A stretch of 64,000 nt of DNA from Desulfitobacterium sp050251735. Its GTDB lineage: Bacteria > Bacillota > Desulfitobacteriia > Desulfitobacteriales > Desulfitobacteriaceae. This document shows, in pieces, positions 1-8,423 of the stretch; within the stretch, counting starts at the first letter, position 1, and every line of letters starts with the position of its first letter. The notes beneath the pieces were generated by a model. The model saw nothing but the letters and a program-made list of their open reading frames with translations, did not search any database and was not told the origin of the DNA. The position numbers and the translations under genes were made by a program. The stretch is from assembly GCA_050251735.1 (NCBI GenBank), contig JBFWMF010000019.1, forward strand, positions 1 through 64,000, written 5' to 3'.

Positions 1-208
1 TCCCTCATACCTCGATTTGGTCATTGTTCGGATTTTTCAATGGCTTGGTTTTCTATACCCTTTTTTCTTGGACCTTGAAACTAACTTTTTTTACATTACA
101 CCTTGACTTTAATTAGCTGGTCTTTTTATGGTAAAGCTCATTTCGGAAGTATCAAGGATATTTAAGGGTGTTTATAATCATACAGGGCATTGATAAGGAT
201 TCGCGTCT

Positions 209-1174
209 TTAGAAGAGTTCAGGATATAGAGTTTGGGCGATGCTGGCCAAGCCATCAATGATTCTCGGTCCGGGTCGAGTGACCATATCACTATCCAGAG
301 TAAATACCTTGGCATTTTTTATCGCATCGATGGATTGCCAAGCCGGACGTGCTAAGATGGTGTCTTTCACATTGTCCATATAATAAGAATAGGTCTCAAG
401 AATGACTTGAGGATTTTTGGCAATGATTTGCTCCTCGCTATATTGTGCCCAATCCTTCACATCATTGGCAATATTGATGCCACCAGCTTTAACAATTAAT
501 TCATTGAGGAAGGTCCCTTCACCGGCGGTAAACAGTCCGGGGTCCACCTCAATCCATACATTAACTCGTTCCGAATCTTTGAGGGAGCTTATTTTATCGG
601 CAATGTTCCGTTCCTTCTCTTTCATCTCTTGAATTATTTTTATTGCCTGCTCCTGAGTATTTGTCAGATAACCCAGCTTCTCAATGGCTTGGTAAGTTGC
701 GGCGATGCTTTGAGGGTTAAGCTGAACCACAGGAAGGTTCATATTGCGAATGGCTGAAACGAGTTTTTCATCATGCATTCCCATAACCACTAAATCTGGG
801 TTGAGCTGGAGGATCTGCTCCATGTTTGGGTTCAAACTATCTACAAAGACAAACTCGACTTTATCTTGAATTCCTACGGGGTAAGTATCATAGGCGGTTA
901 CAGCCGCGAGCTTGCTTTCAAGACCCAAAGCGCACAGGATTTCTGTTGAAGCAGGAGCTAAAGAGACAATGCGCTGGGGCTCTGTGATAAGAGTTGATTC
1001 CGCAGCGGAATCGTCTGTGTATTTCAAGGGATAGCTTGTTTGTTGTGCCATCTCTTGCCCAGCGGTAGATTGCGGGGTCCGGGAAGTTTTAGCATCGCTC
1101 TGACAGCCGCTGATTATAAGAAAGGAAATAGAGAGGGCAATGAATGCTAAGAGAGACAGAGCTTTTTTATGCAT
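209..1174 (-). CDS. btuF: ABC transporter substrate-binding lipoprotein, BtuF-like (cobalamin/corrinoid)
   Basis: Periplasmic-binding-type protein of the helical-backbone BtuF/FhuD class, expected to sit on the outer face of the membrane as a lipoprotein and hand corrinoid to a BtuCD permease. The N-terminus has a hydrophobic signal and a lipobox (ISGCQS). The body has the family pattern RIVSLAPASTEILCALGLE and NPDLVVMG. A longer reading frame begins 14 codons upstream, but the ATG at 1174 is preceded by AAAGGAG at proper spacing and begins directly at the charged n-region (MHKKA), so it is preferred (321 aa). A cobalamin riboswitch and a terminator lie just upstream, which supports corrinoid rather than siderophore specificity. 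No permease gene is in the window; it may lie beyond the left edge. Confidence 0.88.
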   Translation of the reverse strand: MHKKALSLLAFIALSISFLIISGCQSDAKTSRTPQSTAGQEMAQQTSYPLKYTDDSAAESTLITEPQRIVSLAPASTEILCALGLESKLAAVTAYDTYPVGIQDKVEFVFVDSLNPNMEQILQLNPDLVVMGMHDEKLVSAIRNMNLPVVQLNPQSIAATYQAIEKLGYLTNTQEQAIKIIQEMKEKERNIADKISSLKDSERVNVWIEVDPGLFTAGEGTFLNELIVKAGGINIANDVKDWAQYSEEQIIAKNPQVILETYSYYMDNVKDTILARPAWQSIDAIKNAKVFTLDSDMVTRPGPRIIDGLASIAQTLYPELF

Positions 1175-1237
1175 AGATATGTACTCCTTTGATTTGTTCA
1201 ACGTATAGTAGTTCAACCTTCTTGGCCATGGCAGGAT

Positions 1238-1277
1238 AGGAAAAATAAAAAACCTTTTACCATCAGGATAAAAGGTT
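1238..1277 (-). terminator. Intrinsic terminator between riboswitch and btuF
   Basis: On the minus strand, a perfect 9-bp stem (AACCTTTTA / TAAAAGGTT, plus-strand arms 1251-1259 and 1269-1277) is followed by TTTTATTTTT. It lies between the cobalamin aptamer and the btuF start, so it is probably the expression platform: bound cobalamin would favour termination. Confidence 0.75.
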
Positions 1278-1289
1278 TTGCTGCAGATC

Positions 1290-1450
1290 GATTATTACCG
1301 CTGCGCCTAATCCCTGCCTCGAGGATGGTCGCTCATGATTAGGCAGGTTCCTGACTTTAGAATGATGCTTCACTCTATTCACAGTGGCGGGACCGCGCCG
1401 GAATTAAACCAGCTTCCCTTTTAACTCTTCCCCTAAGGGATAGAGAACCT
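1290..1450 (-). promoter_or_regulatory. Cobalamin riboswitch
   Basis: Reading the minus strand, the conserved blocks of the cobalamin aptamer appear in order: a GAAGCTGGTTTAATTCCGGC-like stem-loop, GCGGTCCCGCCACTGTGA, then the B12 box AAGTCAGGAACCTGCC (plus-strand 1341-1357). The aptamer is followed by the terminator at 1238-1277 and then btuF. Exact ends were not determined. Confidence 0.9.
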
Positions 1451-1528
1451 AATCGCTAGAATTATGTAGTTAAGCCAATTATAAAGCATTCGGCAATCAA
1501 AACCAAGATAATCTTAAGTTAAGCATAG

Positions 1529-1570
1529 CTTTATATGAATAACTTTATATGAATAACTTTTCATGAATAC
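1529..1570. repeat. Three tandem 14-bp repeats
   Basis: Two exact copies of CTTTATATGAATAA (1529-1542, 1543-1556) are followed by a degenerate third, CTTTTCATGAATAC (1557-1570). They sit between the divergent riboswitch/btuF and phasin-like transcription units. They could be slippage or binding sites; the sequence does not say. Confidence 0.7.
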
Positions 1571-1660
1571 CTCTATTAGTAATTTCTTCGAATCTTTTGT
1601 GGTCATCTTGAGAATACTAAGCTATAGTTTTCACTCGGCATCGTCAGGAGGTAGTAAAAG

Positions 1661-1960
1661 ATGAAGGAATTGTTAAAGAAAGGTCTGGCTCTAGGCTTAG
1701 GATTTGCTGTCGTAAGCAAAGAACAAATCGAGAAGACGATTGATGAGTTGGTAAAGAAAGGTGAGTTATCGGCTAATGAATCCAAGGAACTAGTCAACGA
1801 GCTTATCGAAAAGGGCAAAGAACAGCAAAGTGAAGTTAATACGAAGCTCAAAGAGCAGGTTCAGCAGATTTTGAGCGAGCTTAATCTGCCCAGTAAAGCG
1901 GACATCGAGAGACTGGAAAATCGCCTCACCCAATTAGAAAAGGAACCAACACAGGAGTAA
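1661..1960 (+). CDS. Phasin-like coiled-coil protein
   Basis: Small (99 aa), highly charged, almost entirely helical protein resembling the 'polyhydroxyalkanoate synthesis regulator phasin' family. It has a short hydrophobic N-terminal stretch (LKKGLALGLGFAVVSKE), then heptad-rich Lys/Glu sequence ending in a predicted coiled coil (ADIERLENRLTQLEKE). The start follows AGGAGG. It ends 39 bases before an AarF/UbiB-type gene; this pairing suggests a membrane- or lipid-associated partner rather than true PHA granules, since no pha genes are visible here. The function is inferred from family resemblance only. Confidence 0.7.
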   Translation: MKELLKKGLALGLGFAVVSKEQIEKTIDELVKKGELSANESKELVNELIEKGKEQQSEVNTKLKEQVQQILSELNLPSKADIERLENRLTQLEKEPTQE

Positions 1961-1999
1961 ATTATTAATTAATTATACCGGATGGCTAGAGGAACCGAG

Positions 2000-3676
2000 A
2001 TGATTAGTAGAAGAATTCGTCATGCTCATCGTTATCGTGAAGTCGCAACAATCCTTGCTCGCAATGGCTTTGGCCTCATCCTTGAAGAGATGGGGCTTAT
2101 TAATTTAATCTCATTTTCCAGGAGAATTTTGCGTAAGGAAGAAGAAGTGGATTCCAGAACCCTTGGAGAGCGTCTGCGCAATGCACTTGAAGAGTTGGGC
2201 CCTACCTATATTAAAATCGGTCAAATTGCCAGCACAAGGCCTGATTTGATACCAGAATATCTCATCAGGGAACTGGAAAAACTGCAAGACCAAGTCCCGC
2301 CCTTTTCTTTCGTTGAGGTAACGCAAATTGTCCGCGAGGAATTGGGAGGGGCTCCTCAGGAGATTTTTCGACATTTCGAGGAGAGACCGCTGGCGGCGGC
2401 CTCCATCGGCCAGGTTCACTATGCTGTGCTTAAAACGGGGGAGAAGGTGGCCGTGAAAGTCCAACGCCCCTTGATCAACGATACCATCGAGACTGATCTG
2501 GAGATTCTCTCGGATCTGGCGGCCTTAGCAGAAAGACGAATGGACTGGGCAGCCTTTTACCACGTGCGCGATATGGTCGAAGAGTTTGCCGCCTCGTTGC
2601 GTAATGAATTAGATTATGAAATTGAAGGTAGTAACGCAGAACGAATCAGCAGACAATTCGTTGAGGATTCGTCGATTTATATCCCTAGAGTTCATAAAGA
2701 ATATTCTAGCAAGAGAGTATTAACCCTTGAATATATTCAAGGCGTAAAGCTCAGTCAATTTCAAGACCTAGCTGAACTTGGTTATGATCGTAAGGTTCTC
2801 GCCGAGAATCTGATCAAAGCCATGTTTAAGCAAATCCTTATTGAAGGCTTTTTTCACGGAGATCCTCATCCGGGGAATATATTTGTTCTACCAGGGCAAG
2901 TGATTGCCTTAATCGACTTCGGTATGATTGGCAGACTGTCCCCCGATATGAAGGATCATTTTGCATCTCTTGTTATCGGTATGATGCGCCGCAAGACCGA
3001 GGACATGATCGAGGCTGTATTTGCTATGGGGATTGTGCCTGAGGATATCGATCGTAAAATTTTGTTTCGGGACGTGGATCTCTTACGGGAAAAATATTTG
3101 GATGTACCCTTGAGCGAGGTACACCTCGGTACTGCCGTCAATGATCTATTTAAAGTGGCCTTCAAGCATCGGATTATTATCCCCACTGATCTGGTGTTAC
3201 TGGGTAAATCCCTGCTGAGCCTTGAAGGAATCGTCGAGCAGTTGGATCCCGAGATCAGCATTATCGATATTGCTGAGCCTTTCGGTGAACAGCTATTCTT
3301 CGAACGCTTAAATCCCCGCTTTATTGCCGAAAAGAGCTATAGACATGTCAAAGAGTACTTAGAATTGATGCTGGATCTCCCAAAACAAGCCAGGGGAATT
3401 TTCAATAGTATCCAACGGGGTAAGATCCGAGTGGAGATTTACCTGCCTGAGTTAGCTACTTTTATCCGCAAGCTGGACCGCATAAGCAATCAGCTTTCTT
3501 TCAGCATCCTCTTATTGTCCTTTAGCATTATGATGACTGGTTTGATTATCGCCTCTGCTCTGGGCAATGAGCCCCTGGTCTTCTGGAGAATTTCGGCCAT
3601 CGAGGCCGGCTTTATTGTGACTGGACTAATGTTCCTTTTACTTCTTGTGTCAATTCTACGTTCAGGGAGATTTTGA
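2000..3676 (+). CDS. AarF/UbiB/ABC1 family atypical kinase-like protein
   Basis: Protein-kinase-like ATPase of the UbiB/ADCK family, which in other organisms supports isoprenoid-quinone or lipid homeostasis at the membrane. Family signatures are visible in order: the KxGQ segment (YIKIGQIASTRPDLIP), the Ala-rich nucleotide loop (AAASIGQVH), the ATP-anchoring lysine (VAVKVQRP), the catalytic HGDPHPGN and the metal-binding LIDFGMIG. Two hydrophobic helices close the protein (about residues 495-555), as in the family. An upstream in-frame ATG at 1982 has no ribosome site; the ATG at 2000 follows AGAGG, giving 558 aa. It is probably co-transcribed with the phasin-like gene upstream. Confidence 0.9.
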   Translation: MISRRIRHAHRYREVATILARNGFGLILEEMGLINLISFSRRILRKEEEVDSRTLGERLRNALEELGPTYIKIGQIASTRPDLIPEYLIRELEKLQDQVPPFSFVEVTQIVREELGGAPQEIFRHFEERPLAAASIGQVHYAVLKTGEKVAVKVQRPLINDTIETDLEILSDLAALAERRMDWAAFYHVRDMVEEFAASLRNELDYEIEGSNAERISRQFVEDSSIYIPRVHKEYSSKRVLTLEYIQGVKLSQFQDLAELGYDRKVLAENLIKAMFKQILIEGFFHGDPHPGNIFVLPGQVIALIDFGMIGRLSPDMKDHFASLVIGMMRRKTEDMIEAVFAMGIVPEDIDRKILFRDVDLLREKYLDVPLSEVHLGTAVNDLFKVAFKHRIIIPTDLVLLGKSLLSLEGIVEQLDPEISIIDIAEPFGEQLFFERLNPRFIAEKSYRHVKEYLELMLDLPKQARGIFNSIQRGKIRVEIYLPELATFIRKLDRISNQLSFSILLLSFSIMMTGLIIASALGNEPLVFWRISAIEAGFIVTGLMFLLLLVSILRSGRF

Positions 3677-3763
3677 ACATACAGAAGTGACAAAAAAGAT
3701 CAGGCAAGTTACAATTGAAGCAATACCCTTGAGGTTAAGACAACTTAAAGGAGCAACAAGCTA

Positions 3764-4852
3764 ATGATTAAAGGGATAATCTTTGATTTAGATGGAACTC
3801 TTGTGGATTCTCTGGTGGATCTTGCTGATTCGATGAATAGAGTTCTTGTGAATAAGAGCTACCCTACCCATTCCTTGTCAAAATATCAATACTTCATCGG
3901 CAATGGGATTCGCAATCTGGTCCGCGAGGCTTTGCCAGAGGCTGCGCAAGATGAAGTGGAGATTACTCAGTGTTTTGAAGCCATGATGGAGGATTATACC
4001 CAGCACTGTTTGGATAAAACAAGGCCTTATCCGGGAATTGTTGAACTCTTGGAGCAGGTCAATCATAAAGAAATAAAATGCGCGGTCCTTTCTAATAAAG
4101 TAGATGATTTAACGAAAAAGATTGTCCGTGAACTCTTTCCGAAGCAAAGGTTCGAGGAGGTCATCGGGACGAGATTTGACATACCAAGAAAGCCTAATCC
4201 GGAGGGTGCCCTCTTGATCAGTGATAGCTTGCAAATTCCGACTTCAGAGCTATTATTCGTGGGGGATACCGGGGTGGACATGAAAGTTGCCCAGAATGCC
4301 CAGATTCGCTCTGTGGGCGTAACCTGGGGTTATCGAACCAGAGAAGAATTGGTGGAACATGGTGCTCAGCACCTTATCAGCGACCCCAGTGAGCTGCTAC
4401 AGTTATTGAGTGGAGAATATCAGATGAGAGTTGTTGAAATAAAAGGTAATGAACGAGAGGATGCCTTTCAAATTCGCAGAGAAGTCTTTGTTGAAGAACA
4501 GAGGGTTCCTTTGCAGGATGAGTTCGATGAGTATGATGAACCGGGAGCACCTGCCCGTCATATTCTTGTAGAGTATGAAAATAAGCCAGCGGCCACAGGT
4601 AGGGTACGCTGGGTAGGAGATACAGCCAAGCTGGAGCGGATTTGTGTCCGTGCCTCTTTGCGAAAATACGGTTTAGGCAGTGTCGTTGTGCAAGCCCTAG
4701 AGAAAATAGCCCAAGAGGAGGGCTTCCATAAGGCCAAGCTTCATGCCCAAACCCAAGCCCAAAGCTTCTATAATAAACTAGGCTATGTCCAAGTATCTGA
4801 GGAATTTATGGAAGATGGGATTCCTCACATTGTGATGGAGAGGAAATTGTAG
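3764..4852 (+). CDS. Fused HAD phosphatase (phosphoglycolate-phosphatase-like) and GNAT acetyltransferase
   Basis: A single uninterrupted frame of 362 aa holds two enzymes. Residues 1 to about 215 form a HAD hydrolase: motif I DLDGTLVDS at the N-terminus, motif II near VLSNK, and motif III/IV KPNPEG and FVGDTGVDM, as in Gph/PpaX. Residues about 222-362 are a GNAT domain of the ElaA/YjcF type: IRREVFVEEQRVP, RVRWVGDTAKLERICV, RKYGLGSVVV and a C-terminal FYNKLGYV. An internal ATG begins the GNAT part (MRVVEIKGNE), with a weak GGAG ahead of it, so separate internal translation is possible. The next gene, an AlkA-type glycosylase, begins two bases after the stop; a role of the phosphatase in clearing DNA-damage phosphoglycolate is speculation. 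Confidence 0.88.
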   Translation: MIKGIIFDLDGTLVDSLVDLADSMNRVLVNKSYPTHSLSKYQYFIGNGIRNLVREALPEAAQDEVEITQCFEAMMEDYTQHCLDKTRPYPGIVELLEQVNHKEIKCAVLSNKVDDLTKKIVRELFPKQRFEEVIGTRFDIPRKPNPEGALLISDSLQIPTSELLFVGDTGVDMKVAQNAQIRSVGVTWGYRTREELVEHGAQHLISDPSELLQLLSGEYQMRVVEIKGNEREDAFQIRREVFVEEQRVPLQDEFDEYDEPGAPARHILVEYENKPAATGRVRWVGDTAKLERICVRASLRKYGLGSVVVQALEKIAQEEGFHKAKLHAQTQAQSFYNKLGYVQVSEEFMEDGIPHIVMERKL

Positions 4853-4853
4853 A

Positions 4854-5447
4854 ATGATTTTCCCATACGGCTTAAAAGAAATTGAATACTTAAAAGCTCA
4901 GGATCCGGTTCTAGGGCAGGCCATTGACCAGATCGGCATGATTGAGCGGGAGGTTACCCCACAGCTCTTTGAAGCCTTGATCTCCAGTGTGGTCAGTCAG
5001 CAGATTTCTAAAAAAGCCGCTGAGACCGTATGGAACCGTCTGCAGACCCTCCTCGGAGAAGTCAATGCCGAACAGATCGACCGAACTGAGTTAGAGGCTA
5101 TTCAAGGCTGTGGTATGTCCATGCGCAAGGCGGGTTATATCAAAGGGATTGCTGAGGCCGCCCAAAGGGGCGAAGTGGATTTCGAGAAGCTTCCTACCCT
5201 AAGTGATGAGGAGATCATCAAGTTATTGCCCGCCCTACCCGGTGTAGGGGTGTGGACCGCAGAAATGCTGCTCATCTTCTCCCTTTGTCGACCTGATGTG
5301 GTGAGTTTTAAAGACTTGGCCATTCGGCGGGGAATGATGAATTGTTATGGACTGGATGAGCTGACCAAGGAAACCTTTGAGCATTACCGTCAGAAATACT
5401 CACCCTATGGCTCAGTGGCTTCGCTCTATCTCTGGGCCTTATCTTAG
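4854..5447 (+). CDS. DNA-3-methyladenine glycosylase, AlkA-like (HhH-GPD family)
   Basis: Base-excision-repair glycosylase of the helix-hairpin-helix GPD superfamily (197 aa; catalytic core only, without the N-terminal TBP-like domain of E. coli AlkA). Visible marks are VVSQQISKKAA near residue 48, the HhH LPGVGVWTAEMLL, and the GPD catalytic aspartate region SFKDLAIRRGMM. It starts one base after the stop of the HAD-GNAT gene, so the two are probably translationally coupled. Expected to remove alkylated purines. Confidence 0.88.
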   Translation: MIFPYGLKEIEYLKAQDPVLGQAIDQIGMIEREVTPQLFEALISSVVSQQISKKAAETVWNRLQTLLGEVNAEQIDRTELEAIQGCGMSMRKAGYIKGIAEAAQRGEVDFEKLPTLSDEEIIKLLPALPGVGVWTAEMLLIFSLCRPDVVSFKDLAIRRGMMNCYGLDELTKETFEHYRQKYSPYGSVASLYLWALS

Positions 5448-5592
5448 GATGTTTTAGGTGTAGGTTCGATTTTTTTGGGAGATGGAAATGTTAAGGTAGG
5501 ATTATTAACATAGGGCGAGATAACTCTGGTTGATTAAGTTTGTGGAGTGATCGTCTGACGCTGATGCGAACAGAGGAAGGAAGTTCGATCCG

Positions 5593-6420
5593 ATGTGTGA
5601 ATTATGTTTGCAACATGGGGAAGGGAAAAAGTGGTATGAGGTCATGAGGAACTACTCTCAAGAGCTCTATTCCCAAAATAACCGTGAGAAGTATGCACAG
5701 GAGTTTATCGCCAGCAGTCAAACCACGATGCTACCTATGATTGAGAAAATGGCTAAAATGAAGAAGCACAAGCCCGCACTCTATCGGCCCTATCGTAGTA
5801 TTGGAACTTGGTATATGAAGCAAAATCATATTGGCCAGGTTGTCCCCCTAGAGGATGCTCTTCAAGTCTTGGAAAGAGCCCAATCCATTACGAGGATTCC
5901 TTGTGTCTGTCGAAGTGCCATCAAGGGAGTCAAGAATGCGCGCTACTGCTTTGCTTTGGGGATGGATCCCTTTAAAGTCTTTGGCGGTTTTCCGGAATTA
6001 AAAGAAAGCCTTGAAGTCCTAACGTTAGAGCAGGCTAAAGCCTTAGTTGCACAGTTTGATCAGGAAGGCTTAGTTCACTCCATCTGGACCTTTAAAACCC
6101 CCTTTATCGGTGCCCTCTGTAATTGCGATCAAGACTGTATGGCCTATAAGTCCACCGTTTCCTTAGGGGTAATGGAGGTTATATATAAAGGTGAATATCT
6201 AGCTCATATTGATCACGATGAATGTGTAGGCTGCCGCAATTGTCTGAAGTATTGTCAATTTGGAGCCATTGAATATTCCGTGCTTGACCATAAATGCAGC
6301 GTTAATCTGGAGAAATGCTATGGATGTGGTCTCTGTCGGAGTGGTTGTAAAAAGGATGGGGTGAGAATAGAGGGAAAAGTTAAAATTCAGTTAAATACCA
6401 AACGTAGTAATCACCCATAA
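5593..6420 (+). CDS. 4Fe-4S ferredoxin-type protein
   Basis: 275-aa iron-sulfur protein. The C-terminus carries two canonical 4Fe-4S motifs, CVGCRNCLKYC and CYGCGLCRSGC. Upstream there are further clustered cysteines (CVCRS, CNCDQDC, and CELC at the very N-terminus), which could hold another cluster or metal. It has no transmembrane segment or signal peptide, so it is probably cytoplasmic. Similar proteins occur in anaerobic clostridia without a defined role; electron transfer is likely, partner unknown. It starts after GGAAGG and is followed by a strong terminator, so it is a single-gene unit. Confidence 0.8.
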   Translation: MCELCLQHGEGKKWYEVMRNYSQELYSQNNREKYAQEFIASSQTTMLPMIEKMAKMKKHKPALYRPYRSIGTWYMKQNHIGQVVPLEDALQVLERAQSITRIPCVCRSAIKGVKNARYCFALGMDPFKVFGGFPELKESLEVLTLEQAKALVAQFDQEGLVHSIWTFKTPFIGALCNCDQDCMAYKSTVSLGVMEVIYKGEYLAHIDHDECVGCRNCLKYCQFGAIEYSVLDHKCSVNLEKCYGCGLCRSGCKKDGVRIEGKVKIQLNTKRSNHP

Positions 6421-6439
6421 TCGTTTTCCAGTATGTTAT

Positions 6440-6480
6440 AACTGCCGGCCAAGATTCTTGGCCGGCAGTTTGCTTCTTTA
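6440..6480 (+). terminator. Intrinsic terminator after the 4Fe-4S gene
   Basis: Perfect 14-bp stem (arms 6440-6453 and 6457-6470, AACTGCCGGCCAAG and its complement) with a 3-base loop and a T-rich tail. It lies between convergent genes. Confidence 0.85.
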
Positions 6481-6517
6481 GCCGTATTACATCGGAATTG
6501 GTCGCTAATGCTGTCAG

Positions 6518-6757
6518 TTAAGCTTGGGGTGCGTCAAAAAGGTCGTTGGTTGTTGTATCAATTATTTTAACATCCCTTGTTCCGGTAAGAGCACCGCCGG
6601 ACGTAAAGAAAATATCGCTACTGACGATCGTATCCATAACGGTTAGGATCTCAGCTTGGGTTAGGTCTTCCCGAGGATTAGGAATTGTAATCGTAAATGC
6701 TTGACCGCCGACAGTGGAAAAGCTTAATCGTGCCACTTTGCTTGTGGTGATAGTCAT
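6518..6757 (-). CDS. DUF2922 family protein
   Basis: 79-aa protein matching the DUF2922 pattern: an N-terminal beta segment (TSKVARLSFSTVGGQAFTI), IPNPREDLTQAEI, and a C-terminal block around LTGTRDVKIIDTTTNDL. The start is set by AAAGGAGGT. It lies directly downstream of a DUF1659 gene on the same strand; the two families commonly travel together in Firmicutes, but neither has a known function. Soluble, no signal peptide. Confidence 0.85.
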   Translation of the reverse strand: MTITTSKVARLSFSTVGGQAFTITIPNPREDLTQAEILTVMDTIVSSDIFFTSGGALTGTRDVKIIDTTTNDLFDAPQA

Positions 6758-6791
6758 GAACTTACCTCCTTTCGTTGGATTTTATTACTGA

Positions 6792-7016
6792 TTACTCATT
6801 AGAAAGCTCGTAGTTTTTCCTTAGATTCACATCGATTACCGGATGCAACGACAAGCTAAATAAAGCCTGTGCCACATCAAAGAGAGCTTGTTCCGAGGCG
6901 TCATACCGCACATTAGTTAAGCTTTTTTGTCTAGTTATTGGAGCACCGGCGGAAGTGGTTCCGCTCTGATACACAACGACTAGAGTAGATGCCAAGGGTA
7001 TTGAAACAACGGCCAT
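6792..7016 (-). CDS. DUF1659 family protein
   Basis: 74-aa protein with the DUF1659 layout (AVVSIPLASTLVVVYQSG, KSLTNVRYDASEQALFDVA, YELSNE). A GTG three codons upstream is also in frame, but GGAGTGAAAGCG points to the ATG at 7016. It precedes the DUF2922 gene by 34 bases and is surely co-transcribed with it. Function unknown. Confidence 0.85.
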   Translation of the reverse strand: MAVVSIPLASTLVVVYQSGTTSAGAPITRQKSLTNVRYDASEQALFDVAQALFSLSLHPVIDVNLRKNYELSNE

Positions 7017-7261
7017 CGCTTTCACTCCTTCCTTCTTTTACAACAAACCGATTCAATTCAATCCGGCATGTCCGTATATCCTATGATTTTGCTTGTCTGA
7101 TGGTTACGGTTTTAAAAATATTAGGGCCTGTTTCAAGCTAAAAGAAAGCATAGGCTACAAGAACGTTGAAAGAATGAGTGCCAGCCTCACTGAAACGTAT
7201 AGCAAGGAACTACCAAAACGTACCTGTAGACTGAAAAACGATTGTAAAATACAATTGTCCT

Positions 7262-8423
7262 AGATTTGATGCCATTCGCTTAGAATCCGGTGCCTCCCAC
7301 ACCTTTAACACCTATGATGCCCAGGGCAACTATGTGACAAATGTCAAGGACCCGCTTGGGAACCTTGTGTCCTCGACCTATGATGGGGCAGGAAACCAGA
7401 CCAGTGTCAAAGATGCTAAAGGAAAAACCACATCCTTCCTCTATGATGCTTTAAACCGCCTCACAAAAGTTACTGATGCCAAACTCAGCGTCACAAGCTA
7501 TGGTTATGACGCGGTAGGAAACAGAACCTCGGTAACCGATGCGAAAAACAACGTGACTCGCTACGATTACAATGAATTGAACCAAGTCTCAGCCTTTACC
7601 AATGCCTTGAATCAAACGGTTCGTTTTGGCTATGATAAGAACGGGAATACAACCAAAATTATCTTCCCCAAAGGGGATGCCGTTTCTTACAGCCATAACG
7701 CCTTGAATCGTTTGGACGGAGTCGCGTATAACGGTGCTAAGCAGTGGGGCTTTGCCTACGATGCTAATGGTAATCTCACCACAGTGACCGATGGCGCAGG
7801 CAATGCCACCCGTTCTATGACCTATGATAAGAACGGTCGCCTTACTCAGCAGACTGAAGGAGCGGCAAACAAAATCCAGTATGGCTTTGATGACAACAGT
7901 AACCTCTGTCACAGCCACTGCTGGAACGAACTCAGTTACCACAGGCTACGGATATAACCCCCTCAATCTAATGGTTGTGCTTAGTCGCAATGGGATCAAG
8001 CAAGCAGACTTTGTCTATGATGAGCGGAGTAACCTCATTTCCACTAAGTATGCTAATGGCACCTATACCGCTTATGAATACGATGAGCTGAGCCGCTTGA
8101 AGAGCCTTAAGAACTACAATGCAGCTGGAGCAGTCTTGGATTCCTACTCTTACAGCTATGATGCTAATAGGAATATTACCAGCATTGTAACCGCTGCCGG
8201 AACCATCAGCTATGTCTATGATGAGCAGATTAAGCTTTATTATCTCATGGCAAGGCATTATGATGCTGAGAATGGGCGGTTCTTGACGAAGGATACGTTC
8301 CATGGGTTTGAGGATGATCCGCAGAGCTTGAATCAGTATGCTTATGGTAGAAATAATCCTATTTTGTATGTAGATCCAAGCGGACGTGCGCCGCTGGAGC
8401 CTTACTTTCTCATGTCTGGGTAG
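7262..8423 (+). pseudogene. Eroded RHS/YD-repeat C-terminal remnant
   Basis: Many YD repeats (YDGAGNQTSVKDAKGKT, YDANGNLTTVTDGAG, YDELSRLKSL) end in an RHS core motif (LYYLMARHYDAENGRFLTKD, NPILYVDPSG). There is no start codon or signal sequence; coding similarity fades in from about 7262. The frame shifts near 7893-7905 (frame 2 to frame 3), and the passage YVYDEQ to LYYLMARHY is missing roughly a hundred residues normally found between these blocks. Past the core only a few residues remain before the stop, so no toxin tip is left. The tail overlaps the opposing fic gene. Confidence 0.85.

Noticed and set aside
1..208. Gene remnant at the left edge
   Set aside because: No frame of useful length or recognisable motif on either strand; treated as intergenic.
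7589..7942. 117-codon minus-strand frame
   Set aside because: Shadow of the RHS remnant on the other strand, with no ribosome site.
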